Positions 7,784-14,648 of a stretch of 64,000 bases of DNA are shown piece after piece. Where the stretch lies: assembly GCF_000337095.1 (NCBI RefSeq), contig NZ_AOIV01000006.1, positions 60,310-124,309 of the forward strand, written 5' to 3'. The translations under genes were made by a program, and so were the position numbers. The notes under the pieces are model-generated. The model worked only from the letters and a program-made list of their open reading frames with translations, had not been told where the DNA came from and searched no databases. Numbering within the stretch: the stretch's first letter is position 1; each line of letters starts with the position of its first letter. The DNA comes from Halogeometricum pallidum JCM 14848. Its GTDB lineage: Archaea; Halobacteriota; Halobacteria; Halobacteriales; Haloferacaceae.

Positions 7784-8737
7784 CTACCCGAGGAACGCGT
7801 TGAAGCTCAGTCCGACGACGACACCGGTCGCGACAACCGTTCCCGCGTAGATGAGTAGCAGGCGGCGTTTGAACAGTTTGTTCAGGAGGATCAGGTTCGG
7901 AATGCTAACACCCGCGCCGCCGACGATAAACGCTAACACGGTGCCGATGGCGATTCCCTGCTCGTGAAGCGCTCCAGCGATGGGGAGCATCGCGCTCATG
8001 CTAACGTAGATTGGTGCCCCAAAGAGGGCAGCGAGCGGCACCGCGAGGGGATTCTGTGGCCCAAGGACGGCTTGTAGAATCCCGACGGGGACAACACTGT
8101 GCACGAGGGCCCCGATGGTCATACCGAGGATGAGGTACGGGAGCGTGTCGATGAAGAAGGTCCGCGCCTCACGTGCGGCCGTCTCGAAGTGCTCGCGGTG
8201 CGTTGTCTGGGTTTCTGGCGAAGGCGCACAGCACTCGACCGTCCCGCCGTCTGTGGCCACTGGTTGACTCGTTTCGTCGTTCAACTGGATGTCTTTGACG
8301 TCGTCAGCGAGTCCAAGCCGGCCGATGACGATGCCGCCGACGATGGCAGCAACGACCGTCGTGACGACGTACCAGAGCGCCACCTCGAAACCGAACGTTC
8401 CGAGAAGCAGGACCACCGCGATCTCGTTGACCATCGGCGAAGCAAGGAGAAAGGAGAATGACAGACCCAGCGGTGCACCCGCTTGGAGGAGGCCACCTAA
8501 TACTGGGACCGTCGAGCAGGAACAAAACGGTGTGACGGCTCCGAACCCCGCGGCCATCACATTACCCGCACCTTCGTCGTAGCCTTGGAGTTCTCGCTCG
8601 ACTTTTTCGGGAGGAACGTATTCCTGAGCCAACCCCACTACGAACGACGCGCCGATGAATAGGGGGATGAGCGTGATTGCGAGGTGTACGAAGAAGGCCC
8701 ACGATTCGGCCACTGCGGGTGGAATCTCTGGAATCAT
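7784..8737 (-). CDS. SO_0444/ArsP-type metal or methylarsenical efflux permease
   Basis: 317-aa integral membrane protein of the PF03773 permease family (often annotated DUF318, SO_0444 Cu/Zn efflux, or ArsP trivalent organoarsenical efflux). About eight membrane segments are visible. Residues 71-75 read FCSCS in a conserved TM position; these cysteines are the family's proposed substrate-binding site. A cytosolic loop between the two halves (about 145-195) carries a CC pair (169-170) and H180/H183, a plausible extra metal site. It starts 9 bp after the 45-aa Cys-containing micro-ORF and 275 bp from an ArsR-type sensor, so it probably exports a thiophilic metal or metalloid. The exact substrate cannot be read from sequence. 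Confidence 0.88.
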   Translation of the reverse strand: MIPEIPPAVAESWAFFVHLAITLIPLFIGASFVVGLAQEYVPPEKVERELQGYDEGAGNVMAAGFGAVTPFCSCSTVPVLGGLLQAGAPLGLSFSFLLASPMVNEIAVVLLLGTFGFEVALWYVVTTVVAAIVGGIVIGRLGLADDVKDIQLNDETSQPVATDGGTVECCAPSPETQTTHREHFETAAREARTFFIDTLPYLILGMTIGALVHSVVPVGILQAVLGPQNPLAVPLAALFGAPIYVSMSAMLPIAGALHEQGIAIGTVLAFIVGGAGVSIPNLILLNKLFKRRLLLIYAGTVVATGVVVGLSFNAFLG

Positions 8738-8746
8738 CGAGTGCTC

Positions 8747-8884
8747 TTAGCTGCCGCAATCGGGTTCGCTCGATTCGGAATTGGATTGGCCTTTCCCGAT
8801 TTCGGGGGCGCATTCACAGCCGTCGTTGGTCCGGTAACGATCGGCGAGCCGGTTCCAGACACGGTCGATCACGCTCTCGGGCAT
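8747..8884 (-). CDS. 45-aa Cys-containing micro-protein upstream of the permease
   Basis: A short frame of 46 codons: residues 1-22 form a likely amphipathic helix (MPESVIDRVWNRLADRY), then DGCECAPEIG with Cys23 and Cys25, a Ser/Gly/Gln-rich stretch and a C-terminal PDCGS with Cys43. It ends 9 bp before the permease start and has its own well-placed promoter: a TTATTTGAA box (8908-8916, minus strand) about 28 bp upstream of the ATG, fitting a leaderless mRNA. The three cysteines and the ArsR/permease context suggest a small metal-binding or chaperone protein. I know no family for it; the call rests on promoter geometry, spacing and cysteines. Confidence 0.6.
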   Translation of the reverse strand: MPESVIDRVWNRLADRYRTNDGCECAPEIGKGQSNSESSEPDCGS

Positions 8885-8891
8885 CACATCG

Positions 8892-8943
8892 TATTGTACT
8901 ACCCCGATTCAAATAAGGTTATTGAAATTGGGATAATACAATA
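8892..8943. promoter_or_regulatory. Two-part dyad (candidate metalloregulator operator) over the micro-ORF promoter
   Basis: Outer arms TATTGTACTACCCC (8892-8905) and GGGATAATACAATA (8930-8943) are inverted repeats matching at 12 of 14 positions. Inside them TTCAA (8908-8912) and TTGAA (8922-8926) form a second dyad. Both are centred near 8917. The TATA box of the micro-ORF/permease transcript sits inside, so bound protein would block the promoter. The neighbouring ArsR-family gene is the obvious candidate ligand-responsive repressor. Confidence 0.6.
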
Positions 8944-9012
8944 TGTTTCGTCCGGTGTCCTCAGTAGACGACAGAATTCGGCGTCGAACGGGCCGGGGAG
9001 GCGGGGGAGAAC

Positions 9013-9399
9013 TTATTCCTGATCGATCGACGCCGCTAAATCAAGAATATCCATAACTGCCGTATCCGCGATTCGATAATAGTTCCACTTCCCGCTTTTT
9101 CGGCTCTTCACGAGGCCGGCCTTTCTGAGTTTACGCAGATGCGTCGCAACGGTGGACTGCGGAGCGTCCAGAATCGCTATCAACTCACAGCCGCATCGTT
9201 CGGCCTGTCGAAGCGCCTCCAGCAATCGGAGACGATCCTCGTTAGCCAACGCCCGAAATACGGTATGTTCGTTCTCAACGGTGCCCTCCTCCGGACGATC
9301 CTCTAACAGCTTAGAAATCTGCTCGTCCGGGTTGTCGTACAATCGCTCGAGCGTTTCCCACTTCACGTTTTCCGAGATTTGCGCATCCGCGTCTACCAT
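9013..9399 (-). CDS. ArsR-family metal/metalloid-sensing repressor
   Basis: 128-aa ArsR/SmtB protein. The helix-turn-helix spans about residues 78-98 (APQSTVATHLRKLRKAGLV) and is followed by the beta-wing KSGKWNYYRI. Residues 68-71 are RCGC in helix alpha-3, equivalent to the ELCVC As(III)/Cd(II)-binding motif of ArsR and CadC, so inducer binding by thiols is likely. The ATG at 9399 was chosen over one five codons upstream because a TATATC/TTTTATA box lies at 9421-9430, about 25 bp away, as expected for a leaderless transcript. It sits upstream of the micro-ORF/permease unit on the same strand and probably represses it. Confidence 0.85.
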   Translation of the reverse strand: MVDADAQISENVKWETLERLYDNPDEQISKLLEDRPEEGTVENEHTVFRALANEDRLRLLEALRQAERCGCELIAILDAPQSTVATHLRKLRKAGLVKSRKSGKWNYYRIADTAVMDILDLAASIDQE

Positions 9400-9792
9400 A
9401 TCGCATAGACACAATTCAACGATATAAAACTCACTGTGGCCCGTTAGTCACGGTCAGAGAACGCGTCGGTAGGGGAACGACCGACCGTCGGTAAACGCGG
9501 TACCAACTACTCGCAGATAGCCTACCGCAGGATACGCACGCTAACCGCCCAGGGATACAGGGGGGCGAGCCCGGCAGATTCGACCCGATAGAAGCCACAT
9601 CCAAACTCCCTGGAACACCCCCCGTTCCACCCGGTTTGGATACGTCGAAATCGCCGGACGGACCCGACGGGCGGTCGGTCAACGGGTGAACGAGATCGAC
9701 ATTTCGGAGGCCTCAAACGCTCTGAACCCCGAATATGGCACTATTATCATTCGTCACGGAATCGAACACTTCGACCACTCGCTGAACGGTGC
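9400..9792. other. Intergenic DNA at left side of a degraded accessory patch
   Basis: Contains the ArsR promoter at its left edge (TATA at 9421-9430) and otherwise no supported gene. A 13-nt match to the 3' end of the tRNA-Arg at 13287 lies at 9659-9671. Several short open frames here have no motifs and are ignored. Confidence 0.5.
9659..9671. repeat. 13-nt match to the tRNA-Arg 3' end (possible distal attachment scar)
   Basis: CGGACCCGACGGG is identical to 13287-13299, the 3' terminal 13 nt (minus strand) of tRNA-Arg(CCG). It bounds, with the tRNA, the 3.6-kb region containing broken genes. The short length means chance cannot be excluded in GC-rich DNA. Confidence 0.3.
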
Positions 9793-10273
9793 TCATCCGC
9801 CGATGCATTCGTGCTTCTTCGCAGGTTGGTTCACGACGTACTCGTGTGTCTCCGACGCGAGTTCGTACGTCCTCTCCGCACGCTCTCTGGTAGCGAGGCC
9901 GTCCTGATAGTACGTCCTGGCTCGGTGGTTTCGCCAGAGGTCCTGTAGATTCTCGACAACGTGTTCCGAGAGGATACCACGTCTCGTCGCTTCGGTGTAC
10001 ACGCTCGGGTGCGTTCCGGGCAGGTTTCGTGGTTCGACGCCACCTTCGAGCAGTTTGAATTCGACGGCGCGTTCGACGGGCACGAACGACGCTTCGATAA
10101 TCAAGGTGTCCCTGTTCCAGTAGCGTCTCCGCACCAGCGAGCAGTCGACGCGACTTACGGAGTTGAAGCACATCCGCTTCGTTCGTCTCCAAGCCATCCT
10201 CTATCTCGTCGGGTCGTCGGTCGAAGGCGGCCTGCACTTCGTCTACAAGCGTCTCGATTCGGTTGCTACTCAC
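9793..10273 (-). pseudogene. Frameshifted HEPN-like protein of an MNT/HEPN-type pair
   Basis: Two overlapping frames read as one protein if a single frameshift near 10108 is repaired: an N-terminal part (MSSNRIETLVDEV... to ETLLEQG) continues in the other frame as TLIIEASFVPVERAVEF, then LQDLWRNHRARTYYQDGLAT and a Cys near the end. The joined ~160-aa product resembles haloarchaeal HEPN-like proteins (DUF8154-like in my recollection) that follow a nucleotidyltransferase gene. It starts with GTG overlapping the stop of the upstream remnant. HEPN/MNT pairs are toxin-antitoxin systems; this copy appears inactive unless the shift is a sequencing error. Confidence 0.6.
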
Positions 10274-10520
10274 TACTCACCACCTCGGTTCGGATCTGTT
10301 GGAACTTGTCGCCGCCGTAGACGGTGATTCCTTCACGGAATATCTCGCGTAGTTTTCCCCCTGTACGGCGAGCGCTCTCGCCGGACTCGACGAACGGCTC
10401 GAACGTGTATCGGTCGGCTTCGGGGTTGCCGCGGGGAGTGCCAGCGGCGAACGGTCTCCCGGCCGTCACGAGGACGACCCGGAAGGAAACCTCTCCAGAC
10501 CCATTCCGGGCGCGGAAAAC
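10266..10520 (-). pseudogene. 3' remnant of a nucleotidyltransferase (MNT)-like gene
   Basis: The last ~80 codons of a gene that overlaps the HEPN-like remnant by a GTG/TAG overlap. The visible C-terminus (ADRYTFEPFVESGESARR, then LREIFREGITVYGG) resembles the end of MNT nucleotidyltransferase antitoxins, in which a REGITVYG-like strand closes the fold. No start or active-site GSxxxGxxxxxSDxD motif is present upstream; the sequence runs instead into a fragment of an unrelated gene on the other strand. The upstream limit given is approximate. Confidence 0.4.
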
Positions 10521-10544
10521 TGCGAGGGCGGTTCGCCGACGGAA

Positions 10545-10756
10545 ACGCCGGGCTCCATCGACGTCCGGGGGGCGATGTACATCCCAGCGCGCGCGTTCAC
10601 TGCCTACCAGATGTGGGCGGACTACGACGATGGAGTGACCGAACGCGACCCCAACTACGCGCGTCAGGTGGACTCAACGCCGTTCGGGCGTGGGCGAGCT
10701 ACGAGTTCTGGGAACGGGACCCGGTGGCGCACGAACGCCACGTCGGTCACCTATAA
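10545..10756 (+). pseudogene. Fragment of a glycoside-hydrolase-like gene with frameshift
   Basis: Starting near 10545 the plus strand encodes PGSIDVRGAMYIPARAF followed by TAYQMWADYD and ERDPNYARQV; after a shift near 10670 the next frame continues LNAVRAWASYEFWERDPVAH and stops at 10756. Together this looks like the first beta-strand/helix units of a TIM-barrel glycoside hydrolase (cellulase/xylanase-like proteins with Y-Q-M-W...LN-x-(V/L)-R). Only about 70 residues remain, without catalytic residues. It is a gene relic; identity of the exact GH family is uncertain. Confidence 0.45.
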
Positions 10757-10761
10757 AACAG

Positions 10762-10827
10762 AAACAGTATATAAAATAATGATACAAGTACATTGTACAT
10801 GATTTATACACAAAATTATATTGCACT
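10762..10827 (+). promoter_or_regulatory. AT-rich promoter of the LVIVD/PA exported protein
   Basis: A 66-bp AT-rich island stands out in the GC-rich surroundings. TTATAC at 10803-10808 lies about 23-25 bp before the ATG at 10828, so a leaderless transcript is expected. A short dyad TACAA-N5-TTGTA (10783-10797) lies just upstream of the TATA box and may be a regulatory site. Confidence 0.5.
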
Positions 10828-12906
10828 ATGGTGTCAATTCGTTCACAACGCTTTGTGGGCACTCACACGAGCGGTCCACTGGTGTTGAGACTCATGCCAA
10901 CAAACAATCACCCAGACAGCGACGAACGACCGACCGATTCTCGAACGCTGACCGGCGTCTCCCGCCGAACCGTGCTTGCACTGCTCGGCGCCAGCGGCCT
11001 AAGCTCGGTGTCACGTCCGGTCAGTGCGCACCACGATCAGGGAACGACCGACACCTTGGGTGAGGACGAACTTCACTCGGCACCGGACCCCAGCCAGCCA
11101 CTCATCGAACACGACGCCGCGACCAGCGACGTCGTCAGCAGCGGACCATCGGCCAAGGTCACGAAGAACCTCGCCGTCGCGGGTCGCGGCGAACGTCTGC
11201 TCCCGGAGGGGACCACGGACGTGTGGGCCCACGACGGCTACGCGTACATGGGTACGTTCAACGAGCCCTGTGGCACCGGCACCGGCTACATCCCGGGCGT
11301 CGGCGAGGTCAGCCTCGTCGACGACGTCGAAGCGCCCGGCATCGTCGTCTTCGACGTTCACAACAACAACAGGCCGGAGTACGTCGGAAACATCCCGTCC
11401 GTTGCGAACAGTCGGACGAACGACGTCAAGGTCGCAGACATGAACTCGGGGGCGGTTCTGGCCCATTCGAACGAGCCCTGTAATGGCGGGCCCGGCGGGT
11501 TCGAACTCTACAACGTCGACGACCCGACCGCCCCGGTACACCTGGCTTCGGTCCAGACCGACGACCCCAACGAGTTCCTGCGTGACAACTTCGGTTTCGC
11601 CGACTTCGGCGTCCACAACGTGTGGCTGTTCACCCAGGGCGAGAAAGACTACGTCGCCGCGGTCGTCGAGAGCGAGTTCGGGAACTTCCAGATATTCGAC
11701 ATCACCGACCCCACGAGTCCGGAGTTCGTGAGTGCCTGGGGGGCCGAAAGCCTGTTCGACCCCACCGTGGACTGGTTCGCCACCTCCGACTTCGGTCAGA
11801 TACTCGAGGCGGACGCCTACCTGCTCGACGGGTTCGGGACCTCTCGGAACCGCTTCCTGCACGACGTCACCATCAACGAGGAGGGTACCCGCGCCTACCT
11901 CGCAAACTGGGACGCCGGACTGGTCCTGTTAGATATCAGTGACCCGACGACTCCGACGCTCGTCTCCCAGGCGATCGACCCGAACGCGGGCGACGGCGAA
12001 GTCAACAGTCACCAGGCGTGGCCGACCTCGGACGGGAGCGTCGTCGTCGAAACTGAGGAGGATTTCGACGCCTTCGAGACCGAGTTCGAGATTACCAGTG
12101 GCCCCCACGCGGGAGAATACGACGCCGTAGAGGGGTCGTTCACGACACCCATCTTCACCCTTCCCGGACGAACGATGAGTGGTCCGACCGTGTACGCGGG
12201 ACTGGCATGTGACGGCACCACCGTCCCGTCCGCCCCCTCCTCTGACCACATCGCGGTCATCCAGCGCGGAGACTGCCGGTTCGACGAGAAAGCCCAGAAC
12301 GCCATCGACGCCGGGTACGCCGGTATCGTGGTGTTCAACAGCGCGGCTGAGGGTGACGAAGTGATGATAATGGGTGGCGAGTCGCGCGACATTCCAGGTG
12401 TGTTCGTCGGCCGCTCCACGGGACTGGCGATTATGGGCGCCGCCAGTGCTGATGACCTCGCGGTCGACGACACCGGTGCATCCATCGAAGTCGAGGCCAC
12501 CCCCGGCCGCTGGGGGAACGTCCGAATCTGGGACTACGCCGACGAGGAGAATCCGGTGCTCGCCAGCCAGTTCGACACCGTCTGCAGCGCCAACCCCACC
12601 GACGAGAGCTGTGACCCACGTGGCACTTACTCGGTGCACAACGTCGTGGTCGACGGGGACGAGGTGTACATCTCCTGGTACTCCGACGGCGTGCTCGTCG
12701 TCGACATCAGCGACCCGTACAACCCCGTCGAGGTCGCCCGATACAACGAAACCGGGACGAAGTTCGAGGAACGGAACGGCGGTATTCAGGACGTCTGGGG
12801 CGTCTATAAGGACCCCATGGAGCCCTGGATTTACGCCTCCGACCGCAACGGTGGACTGTACGTCCTCAAAGAACTCGGGTCCGGGTCCGAAAACCGCCAG
12901 GAGTAG
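10828..12906 (+). CDS. Tat-exported LVIVD-repeat (beta-propeller) protein with inserted PA domain
   Basis: 692-aa exported protein. A Tat signal is seen at residues 44-68 (SRRTVLALLGASG, then SVSRPVSA). The mature part has several LVIVD-type blades (for example GIVVFDV, FQIFDITDPTSPEFV, LVLLDISDPTTPTLV, VLVVDISDPYNPVEV), which form a beta-propeller at the cell surface. Between blades, about residues 450-540, a protease-associated (PA) domain is inserted (HIAVIQRGDCRFDEKAQNA and AGYAGIVVFNS). Start at 10828 is favoured by the TATA spacing; the ATG at 10894 would give a more usual 25-residue Tat n-region. No protease catalytic site is visible; a ligand-binding or adhesion role is inferred. Confidence 0.85.
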   Translation: MVSIRSQRFVGTHTSGPLVLRLMPTNNHPDSDERPTDSRTLTGVSRRTVLALLGASGLSSVSRPVSAHHDQGTTDTLGEDELHSAPDPSQPLIEHDAATSDVVSSGPSAKVTKNLAVAGRGERLLPEGTTDVWAHDGYAYMGTFNEPCGTGTGYIPGVGEVSLVDDVEAPGIVVFDVHNNNRPEYVGNIPSVANSRTNDVKVADMNSGAVLAHSNEPCNGGPGGFELYNVDDPTAPVHLASVQTDDPNEFLRDNFGFADFGVHNVWLFTQGEKDYVAAVVESEFGNFQIFDITDPTSPEFVSAWGAESLFDPTVDWFATSDFGQILEADAYLLDGFGTSRNRFLHDVTINEEGTRAYLANWDAGLVLLDISDPTTPTLVSQAIDPNAGDGEVNSHQAWPTSDGSVVVETEEDFDAFETEFEITSGPHAGEYDAVEGSFTTPIFTLPGRTMSGPTVYAGLACDGTTVPSAPSSDHIAVIQRGDCRFDEKAQNAIDAGYAGIVVFNSAAEGDEVMIMGGESRDIPGVFVGRSTGLAIMGAASADDLAVDDTGASIEVEATPGRWGNVRIWDYADEENPVLASQFDTVCSANPTDESCDPRGTYSVHNVVVDGDEVYISWYSDGVLVVDISDPYNPVEVARYNETGTKFEERNGGIQDVWGVYKDPMEPWIYASDRNGGLYVLKELGSGSENRQE

Positions 12907-13120
12907 GTTCACCTCCCGATCGCGTGGACGGCCCACGCGACTGGAACACCGGACACTGCATGGTCGACGGTCGTACCCCGAGACTCGGGTCAATCGTCAC
13001 CCGTCACTGCTCGCACGTGTCGACGACCGGTCTGTCGCGTGTCGAAATCCCTCGCCGACAAACCCGCCGAAAGCGGCACGAGGTCGCTGTGCGGTCAATG
13101 CGCGACGAGAAGCGGGAGTA

Positions 13121-13134
13121 CGGACCCGACGGGA
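13121..13134. repeat. Partial copy of tRNA-Arg 3' end (14 nt)
   Basis: CGGACCCGACGGGA, identical to 13287-13300 within tRNA-Arg(CCG). Together with the longer copy at 13183 it suggests successive integration or excision events using the tRNA gene as attachment site. Confidence 0.55.
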
Positions 13135-13182
13135 GTCACGCGAGCGTCAGCGAGTGTGACTACGTCGGGGGAGCGAAGCGAA

Positions 13183-13205
13183 CGGACCCGACGGGATTTG
13201 AACCC
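13183..13205. repeat. Partial copy of tRNA-Arg 3' end (23 nt)
   Basis: The 23 nt from CGGACCCGACGGG through TTTGAACCC are identical to 13287-13309, covering the acceptor 3' strand and most of the T arm of tRNA-Arg(CCG); identity ends inside the T stem. This is the usual footprint of an att site left by a tRNA-targeting integrase. Confidence 0.65.
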
Positions 13206-13250
13206 CGGTCGCTCACTCCGTTCGCTCCCCGGTTCAAATCTCGCGGCTGT

Positions 13251-13288
13251 CGCTATTCTACGCTCGCTCCGTTCGCGATAGAATAGCG
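13251..13288. repeat. Perfect 10-bp hairpin abutting the tRNA 3' end
   Basis: CGCTATTCTA (13251-13260) and TAGAATAGCG (13279-13288) are perfect inverted repeats with an 18-nt loop. On the minus strand it follows the tRNA directly and could stop transcription or guide 3' processing; its last 2 nt overlap the discriminator end of the tRNA. Confidence 0.5.
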
Positions 13289-13359
13289 GACCCGACGGGA
13301 TTTGAACCCGCGACATCTTGGTCCGGAACCAAGCACTCTGTCCACTGAGCTACGGGCCC
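13287..13359 (-). tRNA. tRNA-Arg (anticodon CCG)
   Basis: A 73-nt cloverleaf on the minus strand: acceptor GGGCCCG pairs with CGGGTCC (one G-U), D arm GCTC/GAGT, anticodon stem CTTGG/CCAAG with loop TTCCGGA giving anticodon CCG, T arm GCGGG/CCCGT with loop TTCAAAT, discriminator G. No intron is present and CCA is not encoded. Reads CGG arginine codons. Its 3' end is duplicated in fragments at 13121 and 13183. Confidence 0.95.
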
Positions 13360-13440
13360 TCGAACTGACCTACCGGCCGCCGGCGTATAACGATTGTGAA
13401 CCGTTCGAACGGTCCCGACGCGCCGCGGAACGCCGTCCCC

Positions 13441-14439
13441 TCAGAGCGTCCACCGCACGGCGTGCAGTTCGTCGTCGTCGGTCCCGCTCTGTCCGACGAC
13501 GACGCCGCCGGCGTTCACGGCCGAGGCCCGACTCCGGCCGGTCCCGTTCGGGCGGAGCGTCCCGAGGTCGCTCAGCCGACCGTCGGCCCAGTAGAACGCG
13601 TGGCCGACGCCCGCGTCGACTTGGCTCTCGCCGACGACGACGTCGCAGTCGACGCCGTACGCGTCGCTGTAGCCCGAGTTGTCGGCGCGGAACGTCCCGA
13701 GTTCGACGGGTTCGCCGTCGGTCCACATTGTCGCCGTCCGCGTCGCGAAGTCGCTCGACCACAGGCTTCGACCGACGACCGTCGTCGGGGTGGCGCCGAA
13801 CGCGGCGCTGGCGTCGTCGCCGTCGAGCGTTCCGAGGTCGACCATCCCCTCCCGTTCGGTCCACCGGAAGGCGTGGACGGGACCGTCGTTCGTCTCGCTG
13901 TACCCGACGACGCTTCCGTCGTCGACCGCCGCCGTGGCGACGCTCCGGCCCCCGCCGTCCGAGCGGAGCGTTCCGAGGCCGTGCATCCCCTCCTTCTCGG
14001 TCCAGCGGAACGCGCGGACGACGTTGTCCTCTGCGCTGGCGTGTCCGACGACGGTCCCGCGATTATTGATGTCGTGCGCGCGGCTGTTCGCCGGTCCGCC
14101 CTCGAGCGACCCGAGGGATTCGACCGTCTCTTCGTCGACCCAGCGCACCGCCCGCCACTCCCAGTCGGCGTCCTGTGCGCTCCCGACGACGGTGCCGCGG
14201 GCGTCGACGGCGGTCGCCTCGCTGTTGCCCCGCCCGTCCGAACGGAGCGTCGGCAGGGGGGCGGGCGTCGGCGCCTCGTCCGGGTCGAGGTTCGCGTCGG
14301 CCGCCCAACGGACCGCCCGCGTGAACACCGCCGCGTCGACCTGAACTTCGCTCGACCCGACGACGGTGCCGCGTTCGTTCAGGTCCGCCGCATCGCTGAC
14401 CGTCCCGCCTTCCAGCGTTCCGAGGTCTACGAGGTCCAC
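13441..14439 (-). CDS. HAF-repeat beta-propeller-like protein
   Basis: 332-aa protein made of about six or seven repeats of the HAF type (pattern DLGTL-x(4-20)-A-x-(D/V)-x-x-(G)-x-VVG-x-S then HAFRW), such as LVDLGTLEGG...RGTVVGSS and AFRWTEREGMVDLGTLDG. Repeats of this kind are found in extracellular proteins of bacteria and haloarchaea with no known activity. No signal peptide is visible after the GTG start at 14439, and the upstream in-frame sequence does not supply one. The neighbour on the other strand is a Tat-exported phosphoesterase. Function unknown. Confidence 0.75.
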   Translation of the reverse strand: MDLVDLGTLEGGTVSDAADLNERGTVVGSSEVQVDAAVFTRAVRWAADANLDPDEAPTPAPLPTLRSDGRGNSEATAVDARGTVVGSAQDADWEWRAVRWVDEETVESLGSLEGGPANSRAHDINNRGTVVGHASAEDNVVRAFRWTEKEGMHGLGTLRSDGGGRSVATAAVDDGSVVGYSETNDGPVHAFRWTEREGMVDLGTLDGDDASAAFGATPTTVVGRSLWSSDFATRTATMWTDGEPVELGTFRADNSGYSDAYGVDCDVVVGESQVDAGVGHAFYWADGRLSDLGTLRPNGTGRSRASAVNAGGVVVGQSGTDDDELHAVRWTL

Positions 14440-14648
14440 CGTGACTCCTGTGCCGCTTTCGGGACGCCGTTCGGACCGTCCGACCGACCCGGCCGGCGTT
14501 CGACTCCTCGACGTAGATCTCCGCTCATCCCCCTACCCGACTCCGCACGCCCACATAATGGTTGATATTCTCACACAATGACGACGTTCTCGTATCAACT
14601 GAAAAAGAGCTTTTCGCAAGTGGAGAGTTCTCGTGAAGGAGTACGTAT
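14440..14648. promoter_or_regulatory. Divergent promoter region of the HAF and phosphoesterase genes
   Basis: 209 bp between divergent genes. AT-rich TGATATTCTC/ATAATGG around 14557-14572 can supply the minus-strand TATA element. A Shine-Dalgarno-like GGAG at 14637-14640 precedes the ATG at 14649 by 8 nt, indicating a leadered mRNA for the phosphoesterase, unlike most genes here. Confidence 0.4.

Larger units (their letters stand above)
12907..13286. other. 380-bp intergenic region with tRNA-derived repeats and palindromes
   Basis: No gene is supported. It contains two partial copies of the 3' end of the downstream tRNA-Arg (13121-13134 and 13183-13205), a palindrome with ATTTGAACC/GGTTCAAAT arms (13196-13204 and 13231-13239), CGCTCACTCCGTTCGCTC-type haloarchaeal short repeats, and a perfect 10-bp hairpin ending at the tRNA. 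Confidence 0.7.

Noticed and set aside
9431..9682. Short minus-strand frames between the ArsR gene and the HEPN remnant
   Set aside because: Pro/Ser/Gly-rich translations without acidic bias or any family resemblance.
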